A stretch of 58,728 nucleotides of DNA from JADHOX01 sp038120515 (lineage in GTDB: Bacteria; Pseudomonadota; Alphaproteobacteria; Rickettsiales; JABIRX01). Location of the stretch: NCBI GenBank assembly GCA_038120515.1, contig JAYOLW010000009.1:1-58728 (forward strand), in the 5' to 3' direction. The position numbers and the translations under genes are program-made. Positions 46,937 through 54,321 of this stretch are shown here, piece by piece (the first letter of the stretch is position 1; each line of letters begins with the position of its first letter). Under the pieces are notes generated by a model. That model was given only the letters and a program-made list of their open reading frames with translations. It searched no databases and had not been told where the DNA came from.

Positions 46937-49621
46937 ATGACCAAATGGGTATATAGCTTTGGAAATGGTACTGCAGAAGGTGGTACAAGTGATAGAAATT
47001 TATTGGGTGGTAAAGGTGCCAATCTAGCTGGAATGGCTAAGATCGGTTTACCGGTTCCTCCTGGATTTACCATAACAACAGAGGTTTGTACATATTTCTA
47101 TCAAAATGATCAGAAGTTCCCACAGGATTTAGAGCGTCAGATTAATCAAGCTATTGCAAATCTTGAGCAAAATCTTGGTAAAGAATTTGGTAGTAAAACT
47201 AATCCTTTGTTAGTTTCTGTTCGTTCTGGAGCTAGAGTTTCTATGCCTGGCATGATGGATACTGTGTTAAATCTTGGCTTAAATGATGATTCGGTAGTAA
47301 GTTTAGCTGCAAATTCAGGCAATGAAAGATTTGCCTATGATTCTTACAGAAGATTTATTCAAATGTATGGTGATGTTGTATTAGGTGTTGAACATTATTT
47401 ATTTGAGCAAGAGTTAGAAACTATTAAAAACGATAATGGCATACAAGCTGATGTTAATCTTTCGGCTAATCATCTCAAAGAGTTGGTTACAATTTTTAAA
47501 AAAATCGTTAAAGAGCATACTGGCAAAGAATTCCCGCAAGATCCTAAAGAGCAGTTAAATGGTGCTATTTGTGCTGTATTTAATTCATGGATGATTGACA
47601 GGGCAATAGCATATAGAAGAATGAATGATATTTCAGATGAATGGGGTACAGCTGTTAATGTTCAGTCAATGGTTTTTGGTAATATGGGTGATAGCAGTGC
47701 AACAGGTGTAGCATTTACACGTAATCCTTCTACTGGAAAAAATGAGCTTTATGGTGAGTATTTGATAAATGCTCAAGGAGAAGACGTGGTAGCTGGTATT
47801 AGAACTCCATGTCCAATATCAATTGCTGCTAAAAATGAGCAAGAATCAGACCTTCCTGCGATGGAAGAAGTTTTACCTGAATTATTTAAAGAATTTGTTG
47901 AGCTTTATACTATTCTTGAAAATCATTATCGTGATATGCAAGATATCGAATTTACAATTGAACAAGGTAAATTATGGTTACTTCAAACTCGAAGTGGCAA
48001 GAGAACTGCAAAAGCAAGTCTTAAAATTGCTGTTGATATGGTTCAAGAAGGTTTGATTGATGAAAAAGAAGCATTACTTAGAATTGACCCTCTTGCAATT
48101 GATCAATTACTACATCCTACATTAGATTTAAATGCTGAAAAACACATTTTGGCAAAAGGTTTACCAGCATCACCAGGTGCTGCTGTTGGAAAAATTGTTT
48201 TTTCTGCAGATGATGCAGTTGAGGCTGCATTTAGAAAAGAGTCGGTAATATTAGTAAGAATTGAAACTTCCCCTGAAGATATCAGTGGCATGAATGCCGC
48301 AGCTGGAATTTTAACTGCACGTGGTGGTATGACATCTCATGCTGCTGTTGTAGCTCGTGGAATGGGCAAGACTTGTGTAAGTGGTGCTAGTGATGTGATT
48401 ATTGATTATACTGCTAAAACTATGAAAATTGGAAATGAGTTATTCAATGAAGGTGATGTTATAACTCTTGATGGCTCAAAAGGTGAAATTATTAAAGGTG
48501 CTATAGCTACAGTTAAGCCTGATCTTTCAGGAGATTTTACTAAGGTCATGGCTTGGGCTGATAAATATAGAAGACTTAACATCAGAACTAATGCGGAAAC
48601 TGAAGAAGATTGTAAAACTGCGCGTGAATTTGGTGCCGAAGGTATAGGCTTATGTCGAACTGAGCATATGTTCTTTGAAGGTGATAGAATTACGAGTGTA
48701 AGAGAAATGATTCTTGCAGAGAATTTGGTCGGAAGAAAAAAAGCTTTAGCAAAATTATTGCCGATTCAAAGACAAGATTTTGTTAAAATTTTTAATGTAA
48801 TGCAGGGTTTTCCTGTAAATATTAGATTGTTAGATCCACCTTTGCATGAATTTTTACCTCATAAAGAATCTGAAATTATTGAAGTTGCAGAAGCGGCAGG
48901 TGTTTCTGTTTCCAAGGTTAAAGAAAGGATTGAAAATTTACATGAGTCAAATCCAATGCTTGGTCATAGAGGGTGTAGACTTGGTATTTCTTTTCCTGAA
49001 ATTTATGAAATGCAAGTAAGAGCGATTTTTGAAGCAGCAGCTAGTTTTGAAAATAGCCAAGATATAAAAATTGAAGTAATGATACCATTAGTTTTTGCTG
49101 TAAGAGAACTTGCTGTGCTTAAAACTAGAGTATTAAAGGTGATTGAAGAAGTTAAAGCTGCTACTGGCTGTGAATTTAATTATCAAATTGGTACAATGAT
49201 TGAACTACCAAGAGCAGCACTGCGTGCAGAAGATATAGCTAGGCAAGCTGAGTTCTTCTCATTTGGTACTAATGATTTGACGCAAACAACATTTGGAATC
49301 TCTCGTGATGATTCAGGAAGTTTTATCACTGAATATATTGATAATAAAATCATAGAAAATGATCCTTTTGCAAGATTAGATATTCAAGGTGTTGGAGAGT
49401 TAATTCAAATTGCAGCAGAACGAGGCCGAAGAGCCAGAGCCGATATTAAGCTTGGTATTTGTGGCGAGCATGGTGGCGATCCAAAATCAATTGAATTTTG
49501 TGATCAAATTGGTCTTACATATGTATCATGTTCACCATATAGGGTGCCTATTGCCAAAGTGGCAGCGGCGCAATCGGCAATTAAATTAGAGCAGAAGACT
49601 CTCAAAATTCTTTCTGCTTAA
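46937..49621 (+). CDS. ppdK: Pyruvate, phosphate dikinase
   Basis: This 894-residue enzyme interconverts pyruvate, ATP and phosphate with PEP, AMP and pyrophosphate. The N-terminal ATP-grasp domain begins GGKGANLAGMAKIGLPVPPG. The phosphohistidine is in GGMTSHAAVVARGMGKTCVSG (about residue 467), and the C-terminal PEP/pyruvate barrel contains GIGLCRTEHMFF, ANPMLGHRGCRLG-like and KLGICGEHGGDPKSIEF. It is a hallmark of Rickettsia-like metabolism, where it can feed gluconeogenic reactions from pyruvate or organic acids. Confidence 0.97.
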   Translation: MTKWVYSFGNGTAEGGTSDRNLLGGKGANLAGMAKIGLPVPPGFTITTEVCTYFYQNDQKFPQDLERQINQAIANLEQNLGKEFGSKTNPLLVSVRSGARVSMPGMMDTVLNLGLNDDSVVSLAANSGNERFAYDSYRRFIQMYGDVVLGVEHYLFEQELETIKNDNGIQADVNLSANHLKELVTIFKKIVKEHTGKEFPQDPKEQLNGAICAVFNSWMIDRAIAYRRMNDISDEWGTAVNVQSMVFGNMGDSSATGVAFTRNPSTGKNELYGEYLINAQGEDVVAGIRTPCPISIAAKNEQESDLPAMEEVLPELFKEFVELYTILENHYRDMQDIEFTIEQGKLWLLQTRSGKRTAKASLKIAVDMVQEGLIDEKEALLRIDPLAIDQLLHPTLDLNAEKHILAKGLPASPGAAVGKIVFSADDAVEAAFRKESVILVRIETSPEDISGMNAAAGILTARGGMTSHAAVVARGMGKTCVSGASDVIIDYTAKTMKIGNELFNEGDVITLDGSKGEIIKGAIATVKPDLSGDFTKVMAWADKYRRLNIRTNAETEEDCKTAREFGAEGIGLCRTEHMFFEGDRITSVREMILAENLVGRKKALAKLLPIQRQDFVKIFNVMQGFPVNIRLLDPPLHEFLPHKESEIIEVAEAAGVSVSKVKERIENLHESNPMLGHRGCRLGISFPEIYEMQVRAIFEAAASFENSQDIKIEVMIPLVFAVRELAVLKTRVLKVIEEVKAATGCEFNYQIGTMIELPRAALRAEDIARQAEFFSFGTNDLTQTTFGISRDDSGSFITEYIDNKIIENDPFARLDIQGVGELIQIAAERGRRARADIKLGICGEHGGDPKSIEFCDQIGLTYVSCSPYRVPIAKVAAAQSAIKLEQKTLKILSA

Positions 49622-49641
49622 TAACTTTAATAAGAAATACT

Positions 49642-50637
49642 GTGAAGCAAAATCCAACTTCATTGATAATTTCAATGGTACCATTTCAGGAAGTTCCTGA
49701 AGATGATGATCAAGAATATCAAGACGTTTTAGAATTAGCTAAGGCTGATCTAAAGGAGCTACAAGCTAAAAAGCCAAAAGATTTTAGCGATAGATTCGCA
49801 AATTCAGTTACATATGATAAAATAGTTTATTTAGGTGCAAGTGAAGGCCAGCATAGTTTAGCCGCAGCACTTCAGTTTTTTAAAATTAAAAAAAGTGGAC
49901 AGCTTAAAAATTTAGCCATAAATATTTCCGCTCATGGAAATCCTGAGTTGATAGGAACCTTTGATTCTGTAGCCTTAGACCCCTATGATCTATCAGAAAA
50001 ACTAGCATCAGAAGTCATCCCATGTTTAGAAGAAGATACAAATCTTTCAATTTACTTAAGAACCTGTAATTCTGCTTACATTAATGCTTCAACAAGAGAT
50101 GATGCAAGAAATCAGGCAATAAATCAAACATTTGCAGGACAATTTTCTGAACTAATGAGTCAGCAAAGAGCAAATGAGAATCGCGCAATTACAGTTTCTG
50201 GTTATAAAGGTTTTCTTGGCATAAATATAAAGCAAAAACTATCTGTTACACAGGAATATAAATCATACAAATCTCAAGAAACACAGAAATCTTTAAAAAC
50301 AATTGGTGCAGAACGTGTGCGTTTTGTTTTTTCAAAAGCTTCGAATTCGGAAGATGTGTCAGTCTCTTTACCTAAGAATTATAATATTGACATTTCTGGT
50401 GTTTGCTTACCTGATAGAATATTTGCATATGATGATAGTAATGATATTATTCAAGAGATACCTGATATATCGGTCAAAGAAGATAAAAAGCTTGATAACT
50501 TATTTCTTTTCACTCTTATTTTAACAGTAAAAATAATTTGTGATAAATTAGTTAACAAAGATAAAGGTCATCTAGAAAATAGTTTTGTCTCAAGGTTAGA
50601 TCAAGAAGTAAAGGCCGAAGAGGGTAGGTCATTTTAA
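49642..50637 (+). CDS. Putative clan CD cysteine protease (peptidase C80-like)
   Basis: A 331-residue protein with GTG start that I assign from motifs, not from a database hit. A strand ending in His, LAINISAHGNPELIG (His98), and a second ending in Cys, LSIYLRTCNSAY (Cys142), lie 44 residues apart, with hydrophobic segments and a helix (YDLSEKLASEVI) between. Further on are FSELM and AITVSGYKG. This matches the inositol-phosphate-activated autoprotease domain of TcdA/TcdB and MARTX toxins, where His and Cys are 45 residues apart in TcdB. Caspase/CHAT relatives share the His-Gly...Cys plan. A predicted membrane segment (LDNLFLFTLILTVKIICDKLV, about 284-300) and an acidic tail follow. No signal peptide. 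The gene lies 20 bases after ppdK and before the HU gene. Confidence 0.7.
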   Translation: MKQNPTSLIISMVPFQEVPEDDDQEYQDVLELAKADLKELQAKKPKDFSDRFANSVTYDKIVYLGASEGQHSLAAALQFFKIKKSGQLKNLAINISAHGNPELIGTFDSVALDPYDLSEKLASEVIPCLEEDTNLSIYLRTCNSAYINASTRDDARNQAINQTFAGQFSELMSQQRANENRAITVSGYKGFLGINIKQKLSVTQEYKSYKSQETQKSLKTIGAERVRFVFSKASNSEDVSVSLPKNYNIDISGVCLPDRIFAYDDSNDIIQEIPDISVKEDKKLDNLFLFTLILTVKIICDKLVNKDKGHLENSFVSRLDQEVKAEEGRSF

Positions 50638-50718
50638 GTAATTATTTATATCTATTGGCTTGCAAATAAAGAATATAGCAGGCATAAATTAGCTTAATAA
50701 CTTAACTATATTAAGATA

Positions 50719-50994
50719 ATGGCTTCAAAAAATGATATCATTGCAAAAATTGCAGAAAAAAATGGTTTAACTAAAAAAGATGTAACTTCAGTTGTTGATG
50801 GCTTACTAGAAGAAGTTGGTTCTGAGTTACAAAATGGTGAAAAAGTATCTTTCCTTGGTTTTGGAACTTTCGAAATTAGAAGAAGAGAAGCAAGAAAAGG
50901 TCGTAATCCTCAAACTGGTGCAGAAATTAATATTGCTGCTAGTAATAATGTTGGTTTTAAAGTCGGAAAAGCTCTTAAAGATAGAGTTAACTAA
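50719..50994 (+). CDS. hup: HU-family DNA-binding protein
   Basis: A 91-residue histone-like protein that bends and compacts DNA. The HU/IHF signature is GFGTFEIRRREARKGRNPQTG, preceded by the helix NGLTKKDVTSVVDGLLEEVG. It begins MASKNDIIAKIAEKNGL and ends KVGKALKDRVN, characteristic of HU rather than IHF. It is followed by a strong intrinsic terminator. It separates two putative effector genes that are otherwise neighbours. Confidence 0.96.
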   Translation: MASKNDIIAKIAEKNGLTKKDVTSVVDGLLEEVGSELQNGEKVSFLGFGTFEIRRREARKGRNPQTGAEINIAASNNVGFKVGKALKDRVN

Positions 50995-51019
50995 ACATTA
51001 TTAGATTTTAAAATAATTG

Positions 51020-51048
51020 AAAGGCCTGCTTTTGCGGGCCTTTTTTTT
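51020..51048 (+). terminator. Intrinsic terminator after the HU gene
   Basis: AAAGGCCTGC (51020-51029), loop TTTT, GCGGGCCTTT (51034-51043) gives a 10-bp stem with one T-G pair, followed by an eight-base T-run (51041-51048). Placement 26 bases after the HU stop codon and the classic form make this the clearest terminator in the window. Confidence 0.93.
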
Positions 51049-51105
51049 AAGTTTTGTTTGCAACATAGATGCTTTTATGTTACCTTTTCTGTTTTTGTTG
51101 TAAAG

Positions 51106-52230
51106 ATGCGTAGTTATTTTGAAGTAGAAGGTAGGAAAGTATATCCGGTTGAGACATCTGCTTATCAAACAGTTAATTTTAGCAAAGATGAAAATATTAT
51201 TCTTGCCACAACTGGTCTATCTGGATGTTATGCTATTCTGATTAAGTCTAGAGATGTTGCAACTATGGTTCATTATAATCCGCAAAATTTTATTGGATTA
51301 GGTGGTATTAAAAGTAGAAATATAGTTGCTGAAATTGCAGATAATATTAGTGTAAATCTCCAATTTGCTTTACAAGACTTTTTGGATAAGGGGGGAGATC
51401 AAAGTAATATGATTATATCGATTTATGGTGGATTAATGAATACACCATATATCGATTTTCTAACAAAATACTTTAAAGATCAAAAATTTCAGTATAAATT
51501 TTTTTCGGATTCACAAAATAAAGCGCCAAGCCCATTTGAAATAACTTCATATAGCAATGTCTTTTTAACTAAGGATAGTGTTATGGTTACGCGAACTTTT
51601 GATCGTGTTCAACTGAACTCTCAATATCATAATCATATTTTAATAAGAGAAGCTTCAAAACCAAGCGTTTCTGAAATAACACCACAAATTCAGAGTGTTA
51701 TGCAACAAACTTCTATTGACTTTGTAGACCTTAAGTCATCCTATGCAAATTATTGTTTGGATAGAACATGTAAACTGTTAAAAAAACAAAGACCGCTTCG
51801 TCTTGTAGATATGAATAAGATATTTGAAAAAATTCATAAGCAAGAAGAGGTGAATAATAGTCCTAGTGCTATAGAAGATGTTAGTCGTGGTAATAAAATA
51901 TTAACAGCTAATGACAAATTAGATGCTAATGTGTCTAAAGACGATACTAAGGATTTGAAGAGAGGCGTTACAGTAAAGACGACAGATAGATCAAATAATC
52001 AAAGGTCCCAATCTAATCTTCCTAGCAAGATTATGCCCCAAAAAAGATCTGATGATTTAAGTCAAACTTCATATGATTACTTGATGATAGGGGCTTTATG
52101 TTCTGCTTCTGCATTATTATTTTATTTATGGTACAAATATAACGGAGATGAAGTTGTCCAGGATAGTATAGCCGATGAAAGTTGGGCAAGCCTAGCTGCA
52201 AAAGGATATGAAGGAGAAAGAGGCTTTTAG
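51106..52230 (+). CDS. Putative CheD/CNF-fold deamidase with LSGC motif
   Basis: A 374-residue protein with a catalytic pattern of the CheD/CNF1/BLF1 glutamine deamidases. ATTGLSGCYAILIK carries Thr35, LSGC and Cys41, and ATMVHYNPQNF carries His56. The Cys-to-His distance of 15 equals that in CNF1 (Cys866, His881), and Thr lies six residues before Cys as in BLF1 (Thr88, Cys94) and CheD. A later MIISIYGGLMNTP recalls the CheD core strand. The C-terminal half is a disordered linker, then a membrane helix (about 325-343, MIGALCSASALLFYLWYKY) and a 31-residue tail. No signal peptide. I chose the ATG at 51106 because the frame upstream to 51058 is close behind the HU terminator. No chemotaxis genes are present, so a host-directed role is more likely than CheD function. 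Confidence 0.65.
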   Translation: MRSYFEVEGRKVYPVETSAYQTVNFSKDENIILATTGLSGCYAILIKSRDVATMVHYNPQNFIGLGGIKSRNIVAEIADNISVNLQFALQDFLDKGGDQSNMIISIYGGLMNTPYIDFLTKYFKDQKFQYKFFSDSQNKAPSPFEITSYSNVFLTKDSVMVTRTFDRVQLNSQYHNHILIREASKPSVSEITPQIQSVMQQTSIDFVDLKSSYANYCLDRTCKLLKKQRPLRLVDMNKIFEKIHKQEEVNNSPSAIEDVSRGNKILTANDKLDANVSKDDTKDLKRGVTVKTTDRSNNQRSQSNLPSKIMPQKRSDDLSQTSYDYLMIGALCSASALLFYLWYKYNGDEVVQDSIADESWASLAAKGYEGERGF

Positions 52231-52233
52231 GGG

Positions 52234-53031
52234 TTAAGATACCTTATCAAGCAAACCTTCTGAAGGTGATGAAGCAGAGGCGTATAGTCTTTTAGTCATT
52301 CTTCCTGCTAGATATGCGGCTCTTCCCGATTCGACAGCTTTCTTCATTGCTTCTGCCATTAGAATTGGATCCTTAGCTTCAGCAATTGCGGTATTCATAA
52401 GCACGCCATCACAACCAAGCTCCATTGCAATAGTTGCATCTGATGCAGTACCAACTCCAGCATCGACAATAACCGGTACTTTGGCATTTTCAATAATGAT
52501 GCGAAGGTTAGTTTTATTCTGAATACCAAGTCCAGAACCAATTGGTGCCGCAAGTGGCATAATTGCACAACAACCAAGTTCCTCAAGTTTTTTACAATAA
52601 ATTGGATCATCCGTTGCATAAACCATTACCTCAAATCCTTCTGAAAGTAAGATTTTGGCAGCTTTTAGAGTTTCTTCCATATCTGGGAACAAATTGTCTT
52701 TATTGCCAATTACTTCTAATTTGACAAGGTTCCAACCTCCGGAAGCTTTTGCAAGTCTCAGGGTTCTGACTGCATCTTCAGCAGTATAACATCCGGCTGT
52801 GTTTGGTAGGAAAATAAATTCTTTAGGATTTATGACATCTTGTAGTTTTTCTTTGTCTGCTTCTAAAACATTAACTCTTCTAAGTGCAACGGTAATCATC
52901 TCAGCGCCAGATGCAATTAGTGCATCTTTGTTTTCTTGAAAGGATTTATATTTTCCTGTTCCTATGATTAATCTTGAAGAAAATTCATAATTTGCAATTT
53001 TTAAGATATCTTGTGTTTTTTTTAATGTCAT
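52234..53031 (-). CDS. thiG: Thiazole synthase ThiG
   Basis: A 265-residue TIM-barrel enzyme that forms the thiazole phosphate of thiamine from DXP, dehydroglycine and the ThiS thiocarboxylate. LIIGTGKYKSF, LPNTAGCYTAEDAVRTLRLA, VKLEVIGN (Schiff-base Lys), VIVDAGVGTASDATIAMELG and GVLMNTAIAEAKDP are typical. I chose the ATG at 53031, immediately downstream of the thiS stop, over 53043, which would overlap. Its 3' end abuts the convergent deamidase-like gene. Confidence 0.95.
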   Translation of the reverse strand: MTLKKTQDILKIANYEFSSRLIIGTGKYKSFQENKDALIASGAEMITVALRRVNVLEADKEKLQDVINPKEFIFLPNTAGCYTAEDAVRTLRLAKASGGWNLVKLEVIGNKDNLFPDMEETLKAAKILLSEGFEVMVYATDDPIYCKKLEELGCCAIMPLAAPIGSGLGIQNKTNLRIIIENAKVPVIVDAGVGTASDATIAMELGCDGVLMNTAIAEAKDPILMAEAMKKAVESGRAAYLAGRMTKRLYASASSPSEGLLDKVS

Positions 53032-53032
53032 T

Positions 53033-53236
53033 TCAACCACCACCTACAAATTCGACGATTTCAATATGATCGTCATTGTTAATTATTATTTTGCTATAAT
53101 CATCTTGGCTTAAGATAATTGTATTATGTTCAATAGCAACTTTTTCTGGAGCAATATTATGAAGCTCTAATAGCTCAAGAATAGTTTTACCAGTTGCTAT
53201 TTTAAATTGTTTACCATTGAGTTTTATCTGAATCAT
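53033..53236 (-). CDS. thiS: Sulfur carrier protein ThiS
   Basis: A 67-residue ubiquitin-like carrier that ends in the Gly-Gly needed for thiocarboxylation (EIVEFVGGG; here three glycines). I chose MIQIKLNGKQF (ATG at 53236); the frame is open to 53290 but that extension has no family support and would run into the divergent glycosylase gene. It forms an operon with thiG. ThiF, ThiH/ThiO, ThiC, ThiD and ThiE are not in the window. Confidence 0.9.
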   Translation of the reverse strand: MIQIKLNGKQFKIATGKTILELLELHNIAPEKVAIEHNTIILSQDDYSKIIINNDDHIEIVEFVGGG

Positions 53237-53290
53237 AGTAAGAAAGCTACTGCGTAATTTATTTACAACAACAACGTTTTTATAGAGCAA

Positions 53291-54040
53291 ATGAAAGAGA
53301 TTGCAATAGAAGATATAGTCCAGTTTTTCAAAGAGGCTGGTGTTGATGAGATTATCAATGATTATCCATCGCCATTTAAAACTAAAGAAAAGTTGTCATT
53401 AGTTGAAAACCCAAAGCCATTAGATAAAGTTTCTATTGCTGAAGAGGAAGCATATAATTTAGCTGTAAAAGCTAATTCATTAGAAGAGCTAAAAAATTAT
53501 GTGATGGAGTTTGATGGTTGTCCATTAAAGGCAACAGCAAACAAAACAGTATTCTCAGATGGTTCAGCTAAAGCTGATGTTATGATTATTGGTGAGGCTC
53601 CTGGAGCTAATGAGGATATAGAGGGTATCCCATTTTGTGGACAAAGTGGTAAATTATTGGATCAGATTTTTGATTCTATAAATTTAGTTAGAAGTGAAAA
53701 TCTTTATATCGCTAATGCAATTTTCTGGAGACCACCTGGAAATAGAAAGCCTACTAATAAAGAATTAGCTATCTGTAGACCTCTGGTAGAGAAGCATATT
53801 GCTTTAATTGGACCTAAATTAATCGTAGCATGTGGAAGTTCGGCTCTGGCTTCATTATTTCCTGATATGAATACGCCAATGACCAAGATAAGAGGTGAAA
53901 TGCTTGATTATCAAAATCAATTTCTCAAAGAACAAATCAAAGTAATGCCGATTTTTCATCCTTCTTTTCTGCTGCGGCAACCAAGTAGGAAACGTTCAGC
54001 TTGGGAAGATATGCTTAAAATTAATAATTTTATTAATTAA
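53291..54040 (+). CDS. Uracil-DNA glycosylase, family 4 (alphaproteobacterial type)
   Basis: A 249-residue uracil-excising DNA repair enzyme. Motif 1 is GEAPGANEDIEGIPFCG, motif 2 is FHPSFLLRQPSRK, and WRPPGNRKPTNKEL lies between. In most family 4 enzymes four cysteines hold an iron-sulfur cluster. Here only GCPLK and AICRP are clearly retained; the third position is replaced by the Trp of IFWRPPGNR, so the cluster may be absent. The GCPLKATANKTVF form is usual for alphaproteobacterial members, as far as I recall. The gene is divergent from thiS-thiG. Confidence 0.88.
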   Translation: MKEIAIEDIVQFFKEAGVDEIINDYPSPFKTKEKLSLVENPKPLDKVSIAEEEAYNLAVKANSLEELKNYVMEFDGCPLKATANKTVFSDGSAKADVMIIGEAPGANEDIEGIPFCGQSGKLLDQIFDSINLVRSENLYIANAIFWRPPGNRKPTNKELAICRPLVEKHIALIGPKLIVACGSSALASLFPDMNTPMTKIRGEMLDYQNQFLKEQIKVMPIFHPSFLLRQPSRKRSAWEDMLKINNFIN

Positions 54041-54047
54041 TTTACTA

Positions 54048-54314
54048 ATGTTTGAAATTGTTGGTTCAATAGCGGCTATATTAACAACTGCAAGTTTTCT
54101 ACCCCAAGTTTTGAAAACAATTAAGAGTAAAGATACAGAGTCTATTTCCTTCTATATGTATCTGATGTTTGTCTCCGGAGTTTTCTGCTGGATTATATAT
54201 GGCATATACCTAAAGAATTATCAAATAATAACTGCTAACATAATCACTTTTATATTAGCAGGTATTGTTTTGATAATTAAAGCAAAGGCTAAATTTTTTA
54301 ATTCAAAAAAATAA
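54048..54314 (+). CDS. SemiSWEET sugar transporter (PQ-loop protein)
   Basis: An 88-residue three-helix membrane protein, half of a SWEET transporter, that acts as a dimer. The PQ motif is SFLPQVLKTIKSKDTESISF, followed by the second helix MYLMFVSGVFCWIIYGIY and the third ITANIITFILAGIVLIIKA. It lies 7 bases after the glycosylase gene. It may move small sugars along their gradient, useful for an organism living off a host. Confidence 0.9.
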   Translation: MFEIVGSIAAILTTASFLPQVLKTIKSKDTESISFYMYLMFVSGVFCWIIYGIYLKNYQIITANIITFILAGIVLIIKAKAKFFNSKK

Positions 54315-54321
54315 TATTAAA

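Noticed and set aside
51058..51105. Upstream start for the deamidase-like gene
   Set aside because: The additional 16 residues begin 10 bases after the HU terminator, leaving no room for a promoter, and they do not belong to the conserved-looking domain.
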